A stretch of 64,000 nt of DNA from Bog-473 sp963744225 (GTDB taxonomy: Bacteria > Actinomycetota > Acidimicrobiia > Acidimicrobiales > RAAP-2), in NCBI GenBank assembly GCA_963744225.1, contig CAVUSV010000004.1:620001-684000 (forward strand), in the 5' to 3' direction. The translations under genes were made by a program, and so were the position numbers. Within the stretch, counting starts at the first letter, position 1; each line of letters opens with the position of its first letter. Under the pieces are notes generated by a model, which worked only from the letters and a program-made list of their open reading frames with translations, ran no database searches and was not told where the DNA came from. Of the stretch, positions 16,558 through 27,022 are shown piece after piece.

Positions 16558-19500
16558 ATGGGGAACGGACCAAACGAACTCGGGTTGTCTCCCTATGTCC
16601 CGCGAATGGCGGCGGAGTGGGACCTGGACGCACCCGGCGCCATGTGGCGCGAGCTCGAGGCGACCTGCTGCTTCGTCGACATCTCGGGGTTCACGGCGCT
16701 CTCGGAACGGCTGACCCGGCGCGGGCGCATCGGAGCCGAGGAGCTCACGGAGGTCCTTAACCACGTGTTCTCCCGCATGCTCGAGGTCGCGTACGCCAAA
16801 GGTGGTGCACTCTTGAAGTTCGGTGGGGACGCCCTCCTGCTGGCGTTCACCGGTGACGACCACGCCACCCTGGCGGCGCAGGGAGCGGTCGCCATCCGCG
16901 CCGCCCTCCGCGAGGCCAGGACCGTGCCCACTTCGGTCGGACGGGTCAACCTCAGGATGTCGGTCGGGATCCACAGCGGGATGTTCCACTTCTTCCGCGT
17001 GGGTGAGGCGCACCACGAGCTGCTCGTCACCGGGCCGGGCGCGACCGCCACCACCCGGATGGAGCAGACGGCCGACGCCGGCGAAATCGTGGTCAGCCCG
17101 GACACCGCGGGCCGCCTGCCGGCCGGAGCGATCGGTGCCGCCAAGGGCGGCGGCCACCTCCTGCGGTGGCGCCACGTCGTGACGGGCGGTCCGGGGCCCA
17201 TACCGGCTCGGCCCGTCCCCCCGCCGCCGTCGAGGCCTGCGTGCCCCTGACCCTACGAACCCGGCTCGGACGACGCGGCGGCGAGTCGGAGCACCGGTCG
17301 GCCAGCGTCGCCTTCATTCAGTTCCAGGGTGTCGACGACCTGCTGGCCTCGGAGGGGCCGGACCGCACCGCCGAGGCACTCGACGACGTGGTGCGATCGA
17401 TTCAGGAGGCGGCGGACCACGAGAACGTCACCTTCCTGGCGTCGGACATCGACGCCAACGGTGGGAAAGTCATCCTGACCACGGGCGTACCCGTGACGCT
17501 GGAGGACGATGAGGCCCGCCTCCTCCGTGCGACCCGCCGCATCGCCGAGGTGTCCCATCGGCTGCCGATCCGGGCCGGCGTCAACCGCGGCCACGTCTTC
17601 GCGGGCGACATCGGGACCGGCTTCCGGCGGACCTTCACCGTCATGGGGGACACGGTCAATCTGGCCGCACGGCTCATGGCGGCGGCGCAGCCGGGTGAGG
17701 TCCTCGCCACCGGGACCGTCCTGGCCCAGGCGCGGACGCACTTCGTCACGGAGGCGCTCGAACCTTTCTCGGTGAAAGGGAAGTCCGAGCGGGTGCAGGC
17801 CTACCGCGTCGGCGCGGCGATGGCGGCGAAGAGCAACGGAGACGGAGCGCTGCCGTTCCGTGGCCGCGACAAGGAGGTCACCGCCCTCCTGCACGCCCTC
17901 GATGCCGCCGGGGCGGGGAGCGGGGGGACCGTCCTGATCGACGCCGAACGCGGCATGGGCAAGACACGCCTGGTCACGGAGTTCCTTCGGGCGGGGGTTC
18001 CGGCGGAAGTGATGGTTCTGCAAGGCGAGCCGCACAGCCGCGGCGTGCCCTACCTGCCGCTCCGACCCGCGCTGCGCGCCGTCCTCGGCGTCGATGCGCC
18101 CGACCGCCGTGAGGCCGGCTGCCAGCTGCTGGCGGCGGTCGCCGCCGTCGACGCCGACCTGCTCCCCCTCACACCGCTCCTCGCTCCCGTGGTCGATGCG
18201 GTCGTCGCTCCCACATCCGAGAGTGCAGCCATCGCCGAGGAATTCGTCCGGTCTCGGATCGCCGATCTCGTCGTGCGCGCGATCGACGCCACGAGTGCAT
18301 CCCCGCTCGTGATCGTCGCCGAGGACGCCCACTGGTTCGACGACACGACAGCGGAGATCTGTGGCCGCCTTTGCGCGGCGGCCGGGACGCGTCGCTGGCT
18401 CGTTTGCGTGACCCGCCGCCCCGACGGCACCGGTGGCTTCGAGCTGGCGGACCCGGATGCCCGACTGACGCTGGCGCTCCTGACCGACGACGTGGCGCAG
18501 GAGTTGGTCGAGACCGCAACGGACACGGCGCCCCTCCGGCCCCACGAGCGCGACGGTGTCGTGGCCCGCGCCAGTGGCAACCCACTGTTCCTCGAGGAGC
18601 TGCTCCGCATCGTCAGGGCAACGAACGTCGAGTCCTTACCCGACACGCTCGACGCCGTTGCCATGCGCGAGATCGACTCGTTGCCGGCGACGCCGCGGCA
18701 CATCCTGCGCCTCGCCTCCGTGCTCGGCCGGTCCTTCGATCGGCGCCTGCTCGAAGAGCTTCTGGCGAGCGAGGGGGTGGAGTTCGGTACCGAAACCTTG
18801 GAACAGCTGGATTCCCTTCTCTTGGCAGACGACGACGCCGGCCAACGGATCCGGTTCCGCCACGCCCTGCTGCAGGAGGCGGCCTATCACAGCCTCCCCT
18901 TCCGGCTGCGCCTCGGCCTGCACCGCGCCGTTGGCGCGGCGCTCGAGCGGGGCGCAGTTGACGACGCCGCCGTCGTACCCCTGCTGTCACTGCACTTCCT
19001 GGCGGCCCAGGACTGGGGGCGGACGTGGCGGTACGCGCGCAGGGCGGCGGAGGTCGCCCGGGCGGCCCACGCACCGAGCGAGGTGGCGGTCCACCTCGAG
19101 CGCGCCGTCACCGCCGCCCGTCGGCTCGGTCACGCGCAGGGCCGCGACCTGGCCGCCGTGTTCAGCGACCTGGGCCGAACCCTCGAGCTTCTCGGCGAAT
19201 ACGAGCGAGCCGACGACGCGTACCGCCACGCGGTTCTGACGGCGCCAGGTGACGACACGCTGCGGGCACAGACGGCCTACCGGCGCGCCCACCTGCGGAG
19301 CGAGTACCTCGGCCGGCCCTCCGCGGCCATCCGCCAGCTGCGGAGCGGTCGCGCGGAGCTCGCGGAGACGGGGATCCGTGGCGCAGGCCAGCGGGCGCTC
19401 CTGCTGGCCGAGGAGGCCAACGTCCGCGAACGGCAGGGACGCCTGGCGGAAGGACTCGCCTGCGCCCGAGTGGCGGTCGCCGAGGCCGAGAGGGCGGGCG

Positions 19501-20380
19501 ACCCGCGTGCCCTCGCCTTGTCGCTCGAGGTGCTCAACTCGTGTCTCCTGCGGACCGGCCACCCCGGCGAGGCCACCCACATGGACCGGGTGTTGGAGCT
19601 GTACGAGGAGCTGGGCGACGAAATTCAAGTCGCCATCGCGTTGAGCAACATCGCGGCCGTCGCGTTCTTCGCGTCGCAATGGGAGCGTGCCGCGGAGTAT
19701 GTGGCGCGGTCAGCCGAGGCGTCCATGACGGCGGGCGACCTCGCCGGCGCCTCCATGGCACGGGTCAATCTGGGAGAGCTCCGCGTGAACCAGGGACGCC
19801 TGGACGAAGCGGTGGCGGTGCTTGCTCCGGCCCGACGAGAACTCGAGTCCTACGGCTACCGGATGATGACGGCCGCTGCCACCATGCAGCTCGGGCGGGC
19901 CAACGTCTTTCGGGGCGACCTCGATACCGGGCTGGCCATGATCCGTGCCGCTGGGGAGACCTTCGACGAGATCGGATCGCACATCGAGTCGCTCGAGGCG
20001 CGGGCGCGCGCCTGGTCGAGGTCCTGGCCTTTGGGGGCCGCCTCGCCGAGGCACAGACTGCATTGGCACAGGCGCGAGCGCTCGAGCACCGTGTGGGCGA
20101 GACGCCGCTCAGCGCCCTCGTCGAACGCGTGGAGCTCGTGCTTGCCGCCACCGTGGGCGACCACTCGACGGTCAGCGCCCGGCTCAGCGATTTTCTCAGT
20201 CGCGCCGAGAGTCTGGGCGCGACCTACGAGGTGCTCGTCGTGCTCTCCCTCGTGGACCGCCTCGGCATCGGCATCGACCGCGCCGAGGTGGCCCGGCTGT
20301 CCAGAGACCTCGGGGTGGTCAGGCTCCCCATGCTCTCTGCGTTCCGCGACCTCCTCGAGGTCAGTGCCTCACGACACTGA
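16558..20380 (+). CDS. Twin class III adenylate cyclase + AAA ATPase + TPR protein, soluble-AC-like (two frameshifts)
   Basis: About 1,270 residues once joined. Cyclase domain 1 (about 30-200) keeps both metal Asp residues (CFVDISGF, FGGDALL) and the purine-specifying Lys (LLKFGGD). Domain 2 (about 240-400) lacks the Asp pair but keeps Asn and Arg (GDTVNLAARL), with Thr in FTVMGD. Next come an AAA/NACHT-like ATPase (GMGKTR Walker A, VIVAEDAHW Walker B) and a C-terminal TPR array. This is the architecture of mammalian soluble adenylyl cyclase, with one composite active site. Two one-base deletions break it: in the C-run at 17216-17222 and in GCGCGCGC near 20010; the true C-terminus (RDLLEVSASRH) is in a third frame. 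Likely cytosolic cAMP synthase and signal integrator. Confidence 0.83.
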
Positions 20381-20392
20381 TTGCCATGGAGG

Positions 20393-21652
20393 TCAGTGCC
20401 GCACGACCCAATCGACGAGGCCGCTCCAGGTCTCGGTGATCTGGGTGTAGGTGGTCACCCCGTCGGAGCCCAGGACGTAGTTGTACGCCTTGGTCACCGT
20501 ACAGAGCGGATCCGCGGAGGTGGCGACAGCGCAGTACTTCTGATCCGAGTACGTCACGCCGTCGAGGGATATCTGGGTCGGCGCGCACGGTGGGAGGGGG
20601 CTGGACGGGTTGTTCGCACTCGGGTCGTTGCCCGGCTGGCACTCCGGCTGGTTCGACCACGGGATCACGAAGCTGTAGGGCACCGACGTCCCCGGGGAAT
20701 ACTCGTCGTACGTCAGGAGGGTGCCGCTTGAGCTCGTACTCGAGCTGAAGTTGGTGTACGACTGACAGCCACCCGCGTTGGCGATGTGGAGCGTGGCGTT
20801 GACCGGCCCGGAGGAAGTGATGGACTGGCCGCCGCAGACCTGGGGGGCCAGAGTGAAGGTCGAGGTCCCGACGACGGAGACGCCGGTGTGGTCCTGGGGC
20901 AGCTCGATCTTGACCGTGTCGAATCCCCTGAGGGCCGTGGTCCCGGTGCACACTGCGTTCGTGTTCGTGTCCACGACGGTGGTCGTCTCGTCGTCGCCCG
21001 AGATCGCGCATGTCTGCGTGGCCACCTGAGTGCCGGCAAGGTTCTCTACGAGCGTCACGGGGATGGTGCTCGGGCTCCCGTCCTCCGAAAAGCCTTCCTC
21101 GCCGCCTTCCTCGCCCGCCGTCAACGGGATCTTGGCGTCCGAGAAGATCCGGTTGGTCCCGATGACAGAGTTGGCCCCGACGACTGAGAAGGTCAGAGCC
21201 TCTGCTCCGCGGTCGGGTGCGTTGTCGATCTGGTTGGCCGGACCGACCGCGCACACACCCGTGCGCTGATGGGAAGAGCCCACCGGAGCGGCATTCGGGG
21301 TACCGGTGTAGTCGTTGGGGTCAGCGGATCCCAGAGTGTCCGACTCGGAAGACGGATACAGCAGGCCGGCCATACCCAGGATCGGTGGGCCCGAGACCGT
21401 CGGCGTGCCGCACCGGCCGCTCGGCGTCACTGGCTGCGTCGTGGCGCCCGTGCCGCTGCCTGGGGTGTAAACAACCGAGGTGCCAGCGCTGGTCTGGTTA
21501 TAGGTAATGACGTCCGGATTCGTCAGCGTCGACGCAGGAGCGGCGACCCCTCCCCCGAACACGGACGCGGCAAAGGGCACCGAGACTGGGAGCGCGACCG
21601 CGGCGACTCCGATCGCTCCGGCGAGCAGCAAGCGGTTCCGTGTGAGCCTCAT
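20393..21652 (-). CDS. Secreted protein of unknown function
   Basis: 419 residues from ATG 21652 (SD GAGGAGG 8 bases upstream). An Arg-containing signal peptide (MRLTRNRLLLAGAIGVAAVAL...) is followed by a Thr/Ser/Gly-rich extracellular sequence with about ten scattered cysteines, likely disulfides, and no membrane anchor. I recognise no catalytic motif. It is tail-to-tail with the cyclase gene (12-base gap). Confidence 0.7.
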   Translation of the reverse strand: MRLTRNRLLLAGAIGVAAVALPVSVPFAASVFGGGVAAPASTLTNPDVITYNQTSAGTSVVYTPGSGTGATTQPVTPSGRCGTPTVSGPPILGMAGLLYPSSESDTLGSADPNDYTGTPNAAPVGSSHQRTGVCAVGPANQIDNAPDRGAEALTFSVVGANSVIGTNRIFSDAKIPLTAGEEGGEEGFSEDGSPSTIPVTLVENLAGTQVATQTCAISGDDETTTVVDTNTNAVCTGTTALRGFDTVKIELPQDHTGVSVVGTSTFTLAPQVCGGQSITSSGPVNATLHIANAGGCQSYTNFSSSTSSSGTLLTYDEYSPGTSVPYSFVIPWSNQPECQPGNDPSANNPSSPLPPCAPTQISLDGVTYSDQKYCAVATSADPLCTVTKAYNYVLGSDGVTTYTQITETWSGLVDWVVRH

Positions 21653-21816
21653 GACGTGAACCTCCTCATGGTGGTCCTGTCGCCCGCCCGGCAGACATCC
21701 GCCAATAATCAATTGGAGCGCTCAAGAGGCGCTCGTCCTACGCCTATTTCGCCGCCGGCAGCATAACTGCGGCCCATCCCGGCAGCAACTGGCGTACGAA
21801 CACGTACCAGGACTCT

Positions 21817-22737
21817 TCAGATCGCCGACGTCGCGCTCACGCGACCTTCTGCATCGAGCTCCTCGACTTTGACGATCTTGGACGCCCGGACCGGGTACGG
21901 GTCCGGGTACTCGACCACGCGAATCCTCCCGGTGGGGCGGTAGCGCCCGTTCACGATGATCTCGCGGGGGACGTAGGGGTCGCGGCCCATGCTCCGAAAC
22001 AACCGCGTAGTGGGCTCCCAGATGGCGACCCGCTCGTGCCAACGGAGGCGGTCGAGCTTGCGCAGCAAAATCATGAACGTCACGAGCGTTCCGGCCAAGA
22101 CGCCGGCGACCAATGCACCCAAGATGGTGCCCCCCGGCAGCACAGCGAACATGCCCAGGAGCAGCAGAAGGAGGAGGAGGAGCCCACTCCACTCGATCTG
22201 CGAGAGCGCTTGCCCCGTGGCGGCCTCGATCAGCGCCCGGTCGGCGGTCATGTCGATGCAGCGAGCAACCAATTCGCGATAGACGCTCTCCTCCTGGCGC
22301 GTCTCGGGGTTCAAGCCGTAGACGGCATCGGTGAGACGTAGGTGCGACGGAGTCGCAACGTGATAATCGATGAGCCGGTAGTCGATCTGATCGGTGAGAT
22401 GGCTGTCCACCAATTCACGGACGTGCCGGCAATCCTCGTCGCCGAAGACGACCATCATCTGGTGGATGGAAAGGAGCGAAGCGTTCCCCTTCGCAACGAA
22501 GTCCTGAATGAGGACGAGGCGCTCTCGGGTGCGCACGATGGTGAAGGCAAGCAGCACGCCGAACAGGAACGACGCCATGCTGGCGATGGCAATGTCCACG
22601 GTGATGTCGCCTCGGTTGTGCCCGACCAGCAACGAAATGACACCGATCGTCACGCCGGCCACCACGGAGGGCCACACAACGACCTCGCCCCCGACCACCG
22701 CACTCATTCCGGTTCGGACCCATTGCATCAGCGGCAC
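21817..22737 (-). CDS. Integral membrane protein, possibly bestrophin-like/DUF4239-type
   Basis: 306 residues: two N-terminal membrane segments (about 15-40 and 45-68), a soluble helical stretch of about 110 residues, two further segments (about 183-225, with a run of nine Leu), and a charged cytoplasmic tail. The 2TM-loop-2TM layout resembles DUF4239/bestrophin-like proteins, but the match is weak. No operon partner. Confidence 0.55.
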   Translation of the reverse strand: MPLMQWVRTGMSAVVGGEVVVWPSVVAGVTIGVISLLVGHNRGDITVDIAIASMASFLFGVLLAFTIVRTRERLVLIQDFVAKGNASLLSIHQMMVVFGDEDCRHVRELVDSHLTDQIDYRLIDYHVATPSHLRLTDAVYGLNPETRQEESVYRELVARCIDMTADRALIEAATGQALSQIEWSGLLLLLLLLLGMFAVLPGGTILGALVAGVLAGTLVTFMILLRKLDRLRWHERVAIWEPTTRLFRSMGRDPYVPREIIVNGRYRPTGRIRVVEYPDPYPVRASKIVKVEELDAEGRVSATSAI

Positions 22738-22864
22738 GGCCGGGCGACGACCTCGCGCAGAAGCTCTTGGACCGCTCCGATTCCAAGTGCGTTCCGCTTG
22801 GCGACGTTGTCGAGGGCGAGCGTCCCGATCTTGTCGTCGACGATCAACCGGACGCTCGAGGCCA

Positions 22865-23473
22865 TCAGGAACGCGGCATCCGGCGCGGCCCGGCCAGCCG
22901 CTCTGCTCCTGACCGGCGCGACCGCAGGTTGCGGTTCTTCATCCTGTTGCCGCAGACAGCCATGTCACACCAGGCTCCGCGACCCGCATGGGAGCGGTCG
23001 TAGTAGGCCCAGCGGCAGTCCGGATTCCGACACGCCTTCAGTCGCTCCCAGGTGCCTCCACACTGCGCGTCCCGGATGATGAGGAGGAGCCGAGCCAGCG
23101 CCGGCGGCCCCAGGGCATCGGGCTGCAGCTCGATGCGTCCCGAAGGGAGGACGATCGGCTGGAGCCGGCAGCGCTCCGCGAGCTCTTGCAGGACGATCAG
23201 ATCCGACGGCTCCGGGGCCGCGCCCCCGCCGTTGTGGACCAGCAGGGCGCGGATGCTCTCCCTCACCTGCCGCGCCATCGACACGTCGGCGTCCTCGGCA
23301 CTCTCATCGTCGAGCAGGCCCGCCTCCCGGAGCCACCGGCACGCGGAGTCCGGATCCCCCAGCAGGTCCGTGCCCGAGTCCCCTTCCCAGGTGTTCACGA
23401 AGGACTGCACGAGAAGGAGGGGCATCGGCGCAGGCTTGGTCTCTGCCTCCGGGGCCCAGGCGGGGAGTGCCAT
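22865..23473 (-). CDS. CGNR zinc-finger (ABATE-domain) transcriptional regulator
   Basis: 202 residues. An N-terminal ABATE-like stress-response domain precedes a C-terminal zinc finger with the family's eponymous motif: CxNPDCxWAYYDRS...WCDMAVCGNR (about 147-177). Members are putative DNA-binding regulators in actinobacteria. A basic tail follows (KNRNLRSRRSG). It is divergent from the small gene at 23545. Confidence 0.87.
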   Translation of the reverse strand: MALPAWAPEAETKPAPMPLLLVQSFVNTWEGDSGTDLLGDPDSACRWLREAGLLDDESAEDADVSMARQVRESIRALLVHNGGGAAPEPSDLIVLQELAERCRLQPIVLPSGRIELQPDALGPPALARLLLIIRDAQCGGTWERLKACRNPDCRWAYYDRSHAGRGAWCDMAVCGNRMKNRNLRSRRSGAERLAGPRRMPRS

Positions 23474-23508
23474 GCACGTATCGTAGCTGGAGTGACCGCT
23501 AAACCTAC

Positions 23509-23537
23509 TTGACTAGTCTTGCCGTGACGTTCATAAT
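23509..23537 (+). promoter_or_regulatory. Near-consensus sigma-70 promoter for a leaderless transcript
   Basis: -35 TTGACT (23509-23514), 17-base spacer, -10 CATAAT (23532-23537). A start about 7 bases downstream falls at 23544-23545, the A of the ATG of the next gene, which lacks a Shine-Dalgarno. The promoter stands out against a GC-rich background. Confidence 0.65.
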
Positions 23538-23544
23538 GGCTTTA

Positions 23545-24042
23545 ATGGTCACGAGAGCAGGCGCCAGGCGCCTACAAGGGATCGTCCTCGTGGAACAGGC
23601 CGCTGGTCTCGGCCTCCGGCGGGTTCGGGTGCGGGACCGCCTGCTGGCCCGGATGCGGACGTCGGCGCTCGATCATCAGCTCGCGGCCGGCGCATCCCCC
23701 GAATCGAGCGTCCCCCTGGCCCTCCACGCCGCCTACCTCTGTAGGGAGGACCAACGTCTGCTTCTGGCCCGGAGTCTCAGCGAGATCGCCGAAGCCTGCG
23801 AGGTCCCAGAGGGACGGCGTGTGAAGGCGCCGATCTCCCGCCAGGCCGTCAGGAGAGCGCGCGCCGAACTCGCGGCGCTGGTGGATCGTCTCAGCGCGGC
23901 GGCTCCAGTCGACGTGTGCGGTGTCGCCCGGATCAGGAACCTCCTGACGGACGGGACCGGTCCGCTTTACCGAGAGGTTGCGCCCGGCGGTCTCAATCGC
24001 GAGCTCCTGGCGACGCTGCGCGCCATGGACTCCCTCATCTGA
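23545..24042 (+). CDS. Conserved-looking hypothetical protein, probably leaderless
   Basis: 165 residues, Arg/Leu/Ala-rich and mostly helical (for example RVRDRLLARMRTSALDHQLAAG), no membrane segment. The frame is open from TTG 23509, but that codon is the -35 hexamer; ATG 23545 coincides with the predicted transcription start. I do not recognise the family. Confidence 0.6.
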   Translation: MVTRAGARRLQGIVLVEQAAGLGLRRVRVRDRLLARMRTSALDHQLAAGASPESSVPLALHAAYLCREDQRLLLARSLSEIAEACEVPEGRRVKAPISRQAVRRARAELAALVDRLSAAAPVDVCGVARIRNLLTDGTGPLYREVAPGGLNRELLATLRAMDSLI

Positions 24043-24055
24043 GTGTGGGTGGGCG

Positions 24056-25941
24056 TCAGCGGGCCGTCATGCCGACGACCGGCTCGTTTAAACCGAGCGA
24101 TCCGGTCGAGCCGTAGAAGCCCGCGTTGCCGTAGTCGAAGACGCCGCCGTCGGTCGCCACCAGCCTGTAGCCCGCGCCGTCGGATGTCGGCGCCATCCCC
24201 ACCACGGGCTTGTTGAGCCGGAGAGAACCGGCCGAGCCGTGGAACGACGCATCGCCGTAATTGAAGATCCCGCCGTCGCTGGCCACGAGCCAGTAGCCCC
24301 GTCCGTGCGGCGTCGGGGCCATCCCCACCACGCGGCCTGTTGAGCGAGAGGGAGCCGGCGGAGCCGTAGAAGCCGGCGTCGCCGAAGTTGAACACGCCGC
24401 CGTCGCTGGCCACCAGCCAGTAGCCACCGCCGTCCGCGGTCGGGGCGATGCCCACGACCGCACTGTTGAGCGAGAGGGAGCCGGCGGAGCCGTAGAAGCC
24501 GGCGTCGCCGAAGTTGAACACGCCGCCGTCGCTGGCCACGAGCCAGTAGCCCTTGTCGTCCGGGGTGGCCGCCATGGCCACAACCGGTTTGTTGAGGCTG
24601 ATGGCCCCGGTTGAGCCGTAGAAGGCCGCGTCGCCGTAACTAAAGATGCCGCCGTCACTCGCCACGAGCCAGTAGCCCCCGCCGTCGCGGGTGGCCGCCA
24701 TCCCTACCACCGGCTTGTTCAACGGGCGGCCACCCTGCGATCCGCAGAACGGCAAGTTCCCGTAGTTGAAGATGCCCCCGTCTGAGGCCACCATGTAGTA
24801 GCCGTACGGACCGGTCGGAGCGTGACAGGGAACCTGCCCGTTGATATTGGGCAGGGAAACCGGAGTGGCGAAGAGTTGGCGTGCGGCACCACAGGCGTAC
24901 GAGGTGCAGCCCGGTGAGCCACCCTGCCACGCCGCATAGTCGAGCCACCAGCCTCCATTCGGGTCCGAGAAGAGCGCTCCGCCACCGGGCCCGAGCACCG
25001 AGGCGTACGAGGTGAGGATCTGGCTTTGAGCCCCGCAGGGACCGAGCGGGCTGCTGCATGTGGCAATCGCTTCGGAATACCCGATGCCCGTGTAAATGCC
25101 GAGCTGAGAACGCGAGGTAGAAGCCACCACCAGCCGCAACCATCGACGGGTTCTCCACCGTCGCCTCCCAGGGGTAGGTGACGGTGTTGTTGGCGAACAA
25201 CAGGCTGGCCGAAGACCCGGGGGCAAAGCCCGTTCCGGTCGCGTTGAGTTGTTGGGCCCAGAGGTAGGCGGGGGCCGACGACCCGCCGTCGTTCTGTTTC
25301 CACACGAGGTACGCGATGCCCGTCGTGGGGTCGACGAAAGGCTGGGGGTCGATGGACCCCGTGGCCTGACACTGCAGGGGGCCGTTGGAGACGTCACTGA
25401 ACTGGGCAGCGGACGGGGAGATCGACTGAGCCGTTGCGACCGTGACGCAGTCGAATCCACTGTCGGAGGCATGCCCCGCCTGGGCTGCGTCATAGAACAT
25501 CACCCAATGTCCGCCGTACTGGAACACGCCCGGAGAAGTCTGGGTATTGGGCTGCTCCCAGGGGGAAGGATTCGGCAGTGCGGTCGAGCCCGAGCACGTG
25601 TGTGTGGAAGGCCCGTAGCCGGAGTTGGGGGAGCTCGAGACCAACACTGCGATGTGGTTGCCAAGGGCGTTCCCGGTCGTGAAGGCGTAGTACGTGCCCG
25701 CCGAGTAGACGACTTGGGGATCCGCTGCGTCGCCACTTCCCGCGTGGTTGTAGGCAGGGATGCCGGTCCCACATGCCGGAGCAACGAACGCCGGGCTGGT
25801 GCCGGGTGCCACCGTCACGGCACGGGGCGCTCCGGCCGGCAGTGTCGCCGCCGCAGCATCGAGGCCCAGGGGAACCACGAGTGACGCACCGAGCGCGACG
25901 AGCGCGACGCCGCCCGCCGCCGCACCGAAGTTCCCCCTCAT
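24056..25941 (-). CDS. Secreted GH43-like beta-propeller protein with six 42-residue repeats (two frameshifts)
   Basis: A signal peptide (residues 1-33) is followed by a five-bladed-propeller-like domain with GH43 features (ADPQVVYSAGTYYAFTT near 73, WVMFYDAA, IDPQPFVDP), then six repeats of about 42 residues of the type GYWLVASDGGIFNYGDAxFYGSxGSxxLNxPVVGMAxTxDG. Such repeats are common in secreted acidimicrobial proteins and probably form a propeller; their ligand is unknown. The sequence moves through three frames, with one-base insertions near 25105 and near 24335. The last frame stops at 24056. Probably a glycan-binding or glycan-cleaving exoprotein. Confidence 0.75.
24338..24539. repeat. 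Two identical 76-bp segments, 126-bp period, inside the GH43-like gene
   Basis: 24338-24413 and 24464-24539 are identical base for base, and similarity continues beyond. 126 bp equals one 42-residue protein repeat, so this is a recent in-frame unit duplication or gene conversion. Confidence 0.85.
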
Positions 25942-26137
25942 CTGCTACCCCTTCGTCAAGGACGACCGGCCCCGGGACCAGAGGCGTCCGGACCCGCCGC
26001 CTCGTCCTTGTCAGAGGCATCGGACGAAAGGGAGAATTTTGCAACCTCAAAGTGCGCAATTTCAGCGCAAGCGTCAGCGCATGCGGTGGAACGTCAAGGG
26101 CGGAGGGGCGACCGAGGTTGCCGTCCTTGGCCGGGAA

Positions 26138-27022
26138 CTACGCGAAATGAAGGGCCAGAATGGCGACGCAGGGCGCCGCGACCACGAGCCCCGCGAGAGC
26201 GTCACGGACACCAGGACCAGCGCGGGTCCCGACACCCGCCGCGACGCCTCCACGGGCGGTGATGGCTTCGCCCAGCTCGCCGGCACGCCGCATGGAAACG
26301 GCCAGGGCGGCCCCGAGGAGATCGGCCGGTTCGGACAGGACGCGATGCATCGTGGTCCGGGCCCTCGCGGAGCGACGAACTCGGCCGTCCAGGCCGCCAG
26401 TGTCCTCCGTGATCGACCGTCCGTACCGAAAGGGTCGGAGCCGCCGCGCCGCGAGCAGGGTGCGCATCTCGTCGGCCAGCAACGGGAGACAGCGAACACA
26501 GAGGGCGACGGTCAAGGCCAACTCGTCGACCGGTACCCGCAGCTTGCGCAACGGGGCTCCCATTCGGCTCACCGCGGGAGCGAGATCAGCAAGGGGAGTC
26601 GTCCACGTGACGAGGGCAGAAGTGGCAAGAAGGACGACCCCCAGAGCGACCGCCCGCAAGAACGTCAGGAATGATCCCAGGCCAACGTGGAAGGACCCCA
26701 GGTCGAGTGTCGGCGGTCTCCCGGCCGCCAACGCGAGCAACGCGCCGATAAGCAGGGATCCCCAGAACCATGCCGGAAGCCGCGGCACGACCGTACGAGG
26801 CACCTTGGCCACCCAGGCCGCCACAACGTCAAGGGAGGCGAACAGGAGGATGCAAGGCCAGCTGGGAATGAAGGTCAGTGTGATGACGATCGCGACCACA
26901 GCGGTGAGCTTGGTGCCGGCCCAGAGCCGGTGCACCGGGCTGGTGCCGGGGACAAGCCGAAAGACGTACATGCTCGGCGGCTGACGAGACCGGTGACGTC
27001 TGGTCGGTACGTGGAGGCCCAT
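26138..27022 (-). CDS. ecfT: ECF transporter transmembrane component EcfT
   Basis: 294 residues with an N-terminal pair and later groups of hydrophobic helices. The coupling-helix motifs of EcfT are seen as ARRLRPF (about 191) and the C-terminal AITARGG (about 256). It couples ATP hydrolysis to the substrate-binding S component. The start overlaps the stop of the ATPase gene (TGATG). Confidence 0.82.
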   Translation of the reverse strand: MGLHVPTRRHRSRQPPSMYVFRLVPGTSPVHRLWAGTKLTAVVAIVITLTFIPSWPCILLFASLDVVAAWVAKVPRTVVPRLPAWFWGSLLIGALLALAAGRPPTLDLGSFHVGLGSFLTFLRAVALGVVLLATSALVTWTTPLADLAPAVSRMGAPLRKLRVPVDELALTVALCVRCLPLLADEMRTLLAARRLRPFRYGRSITEDTGGLDGRVRRSARARTTMHRVLSEPADLLGAALAVSMRRAGELGEAITARGGVAAGVGTRAGPGVRDALAGLVVAAPCVAILALHFA

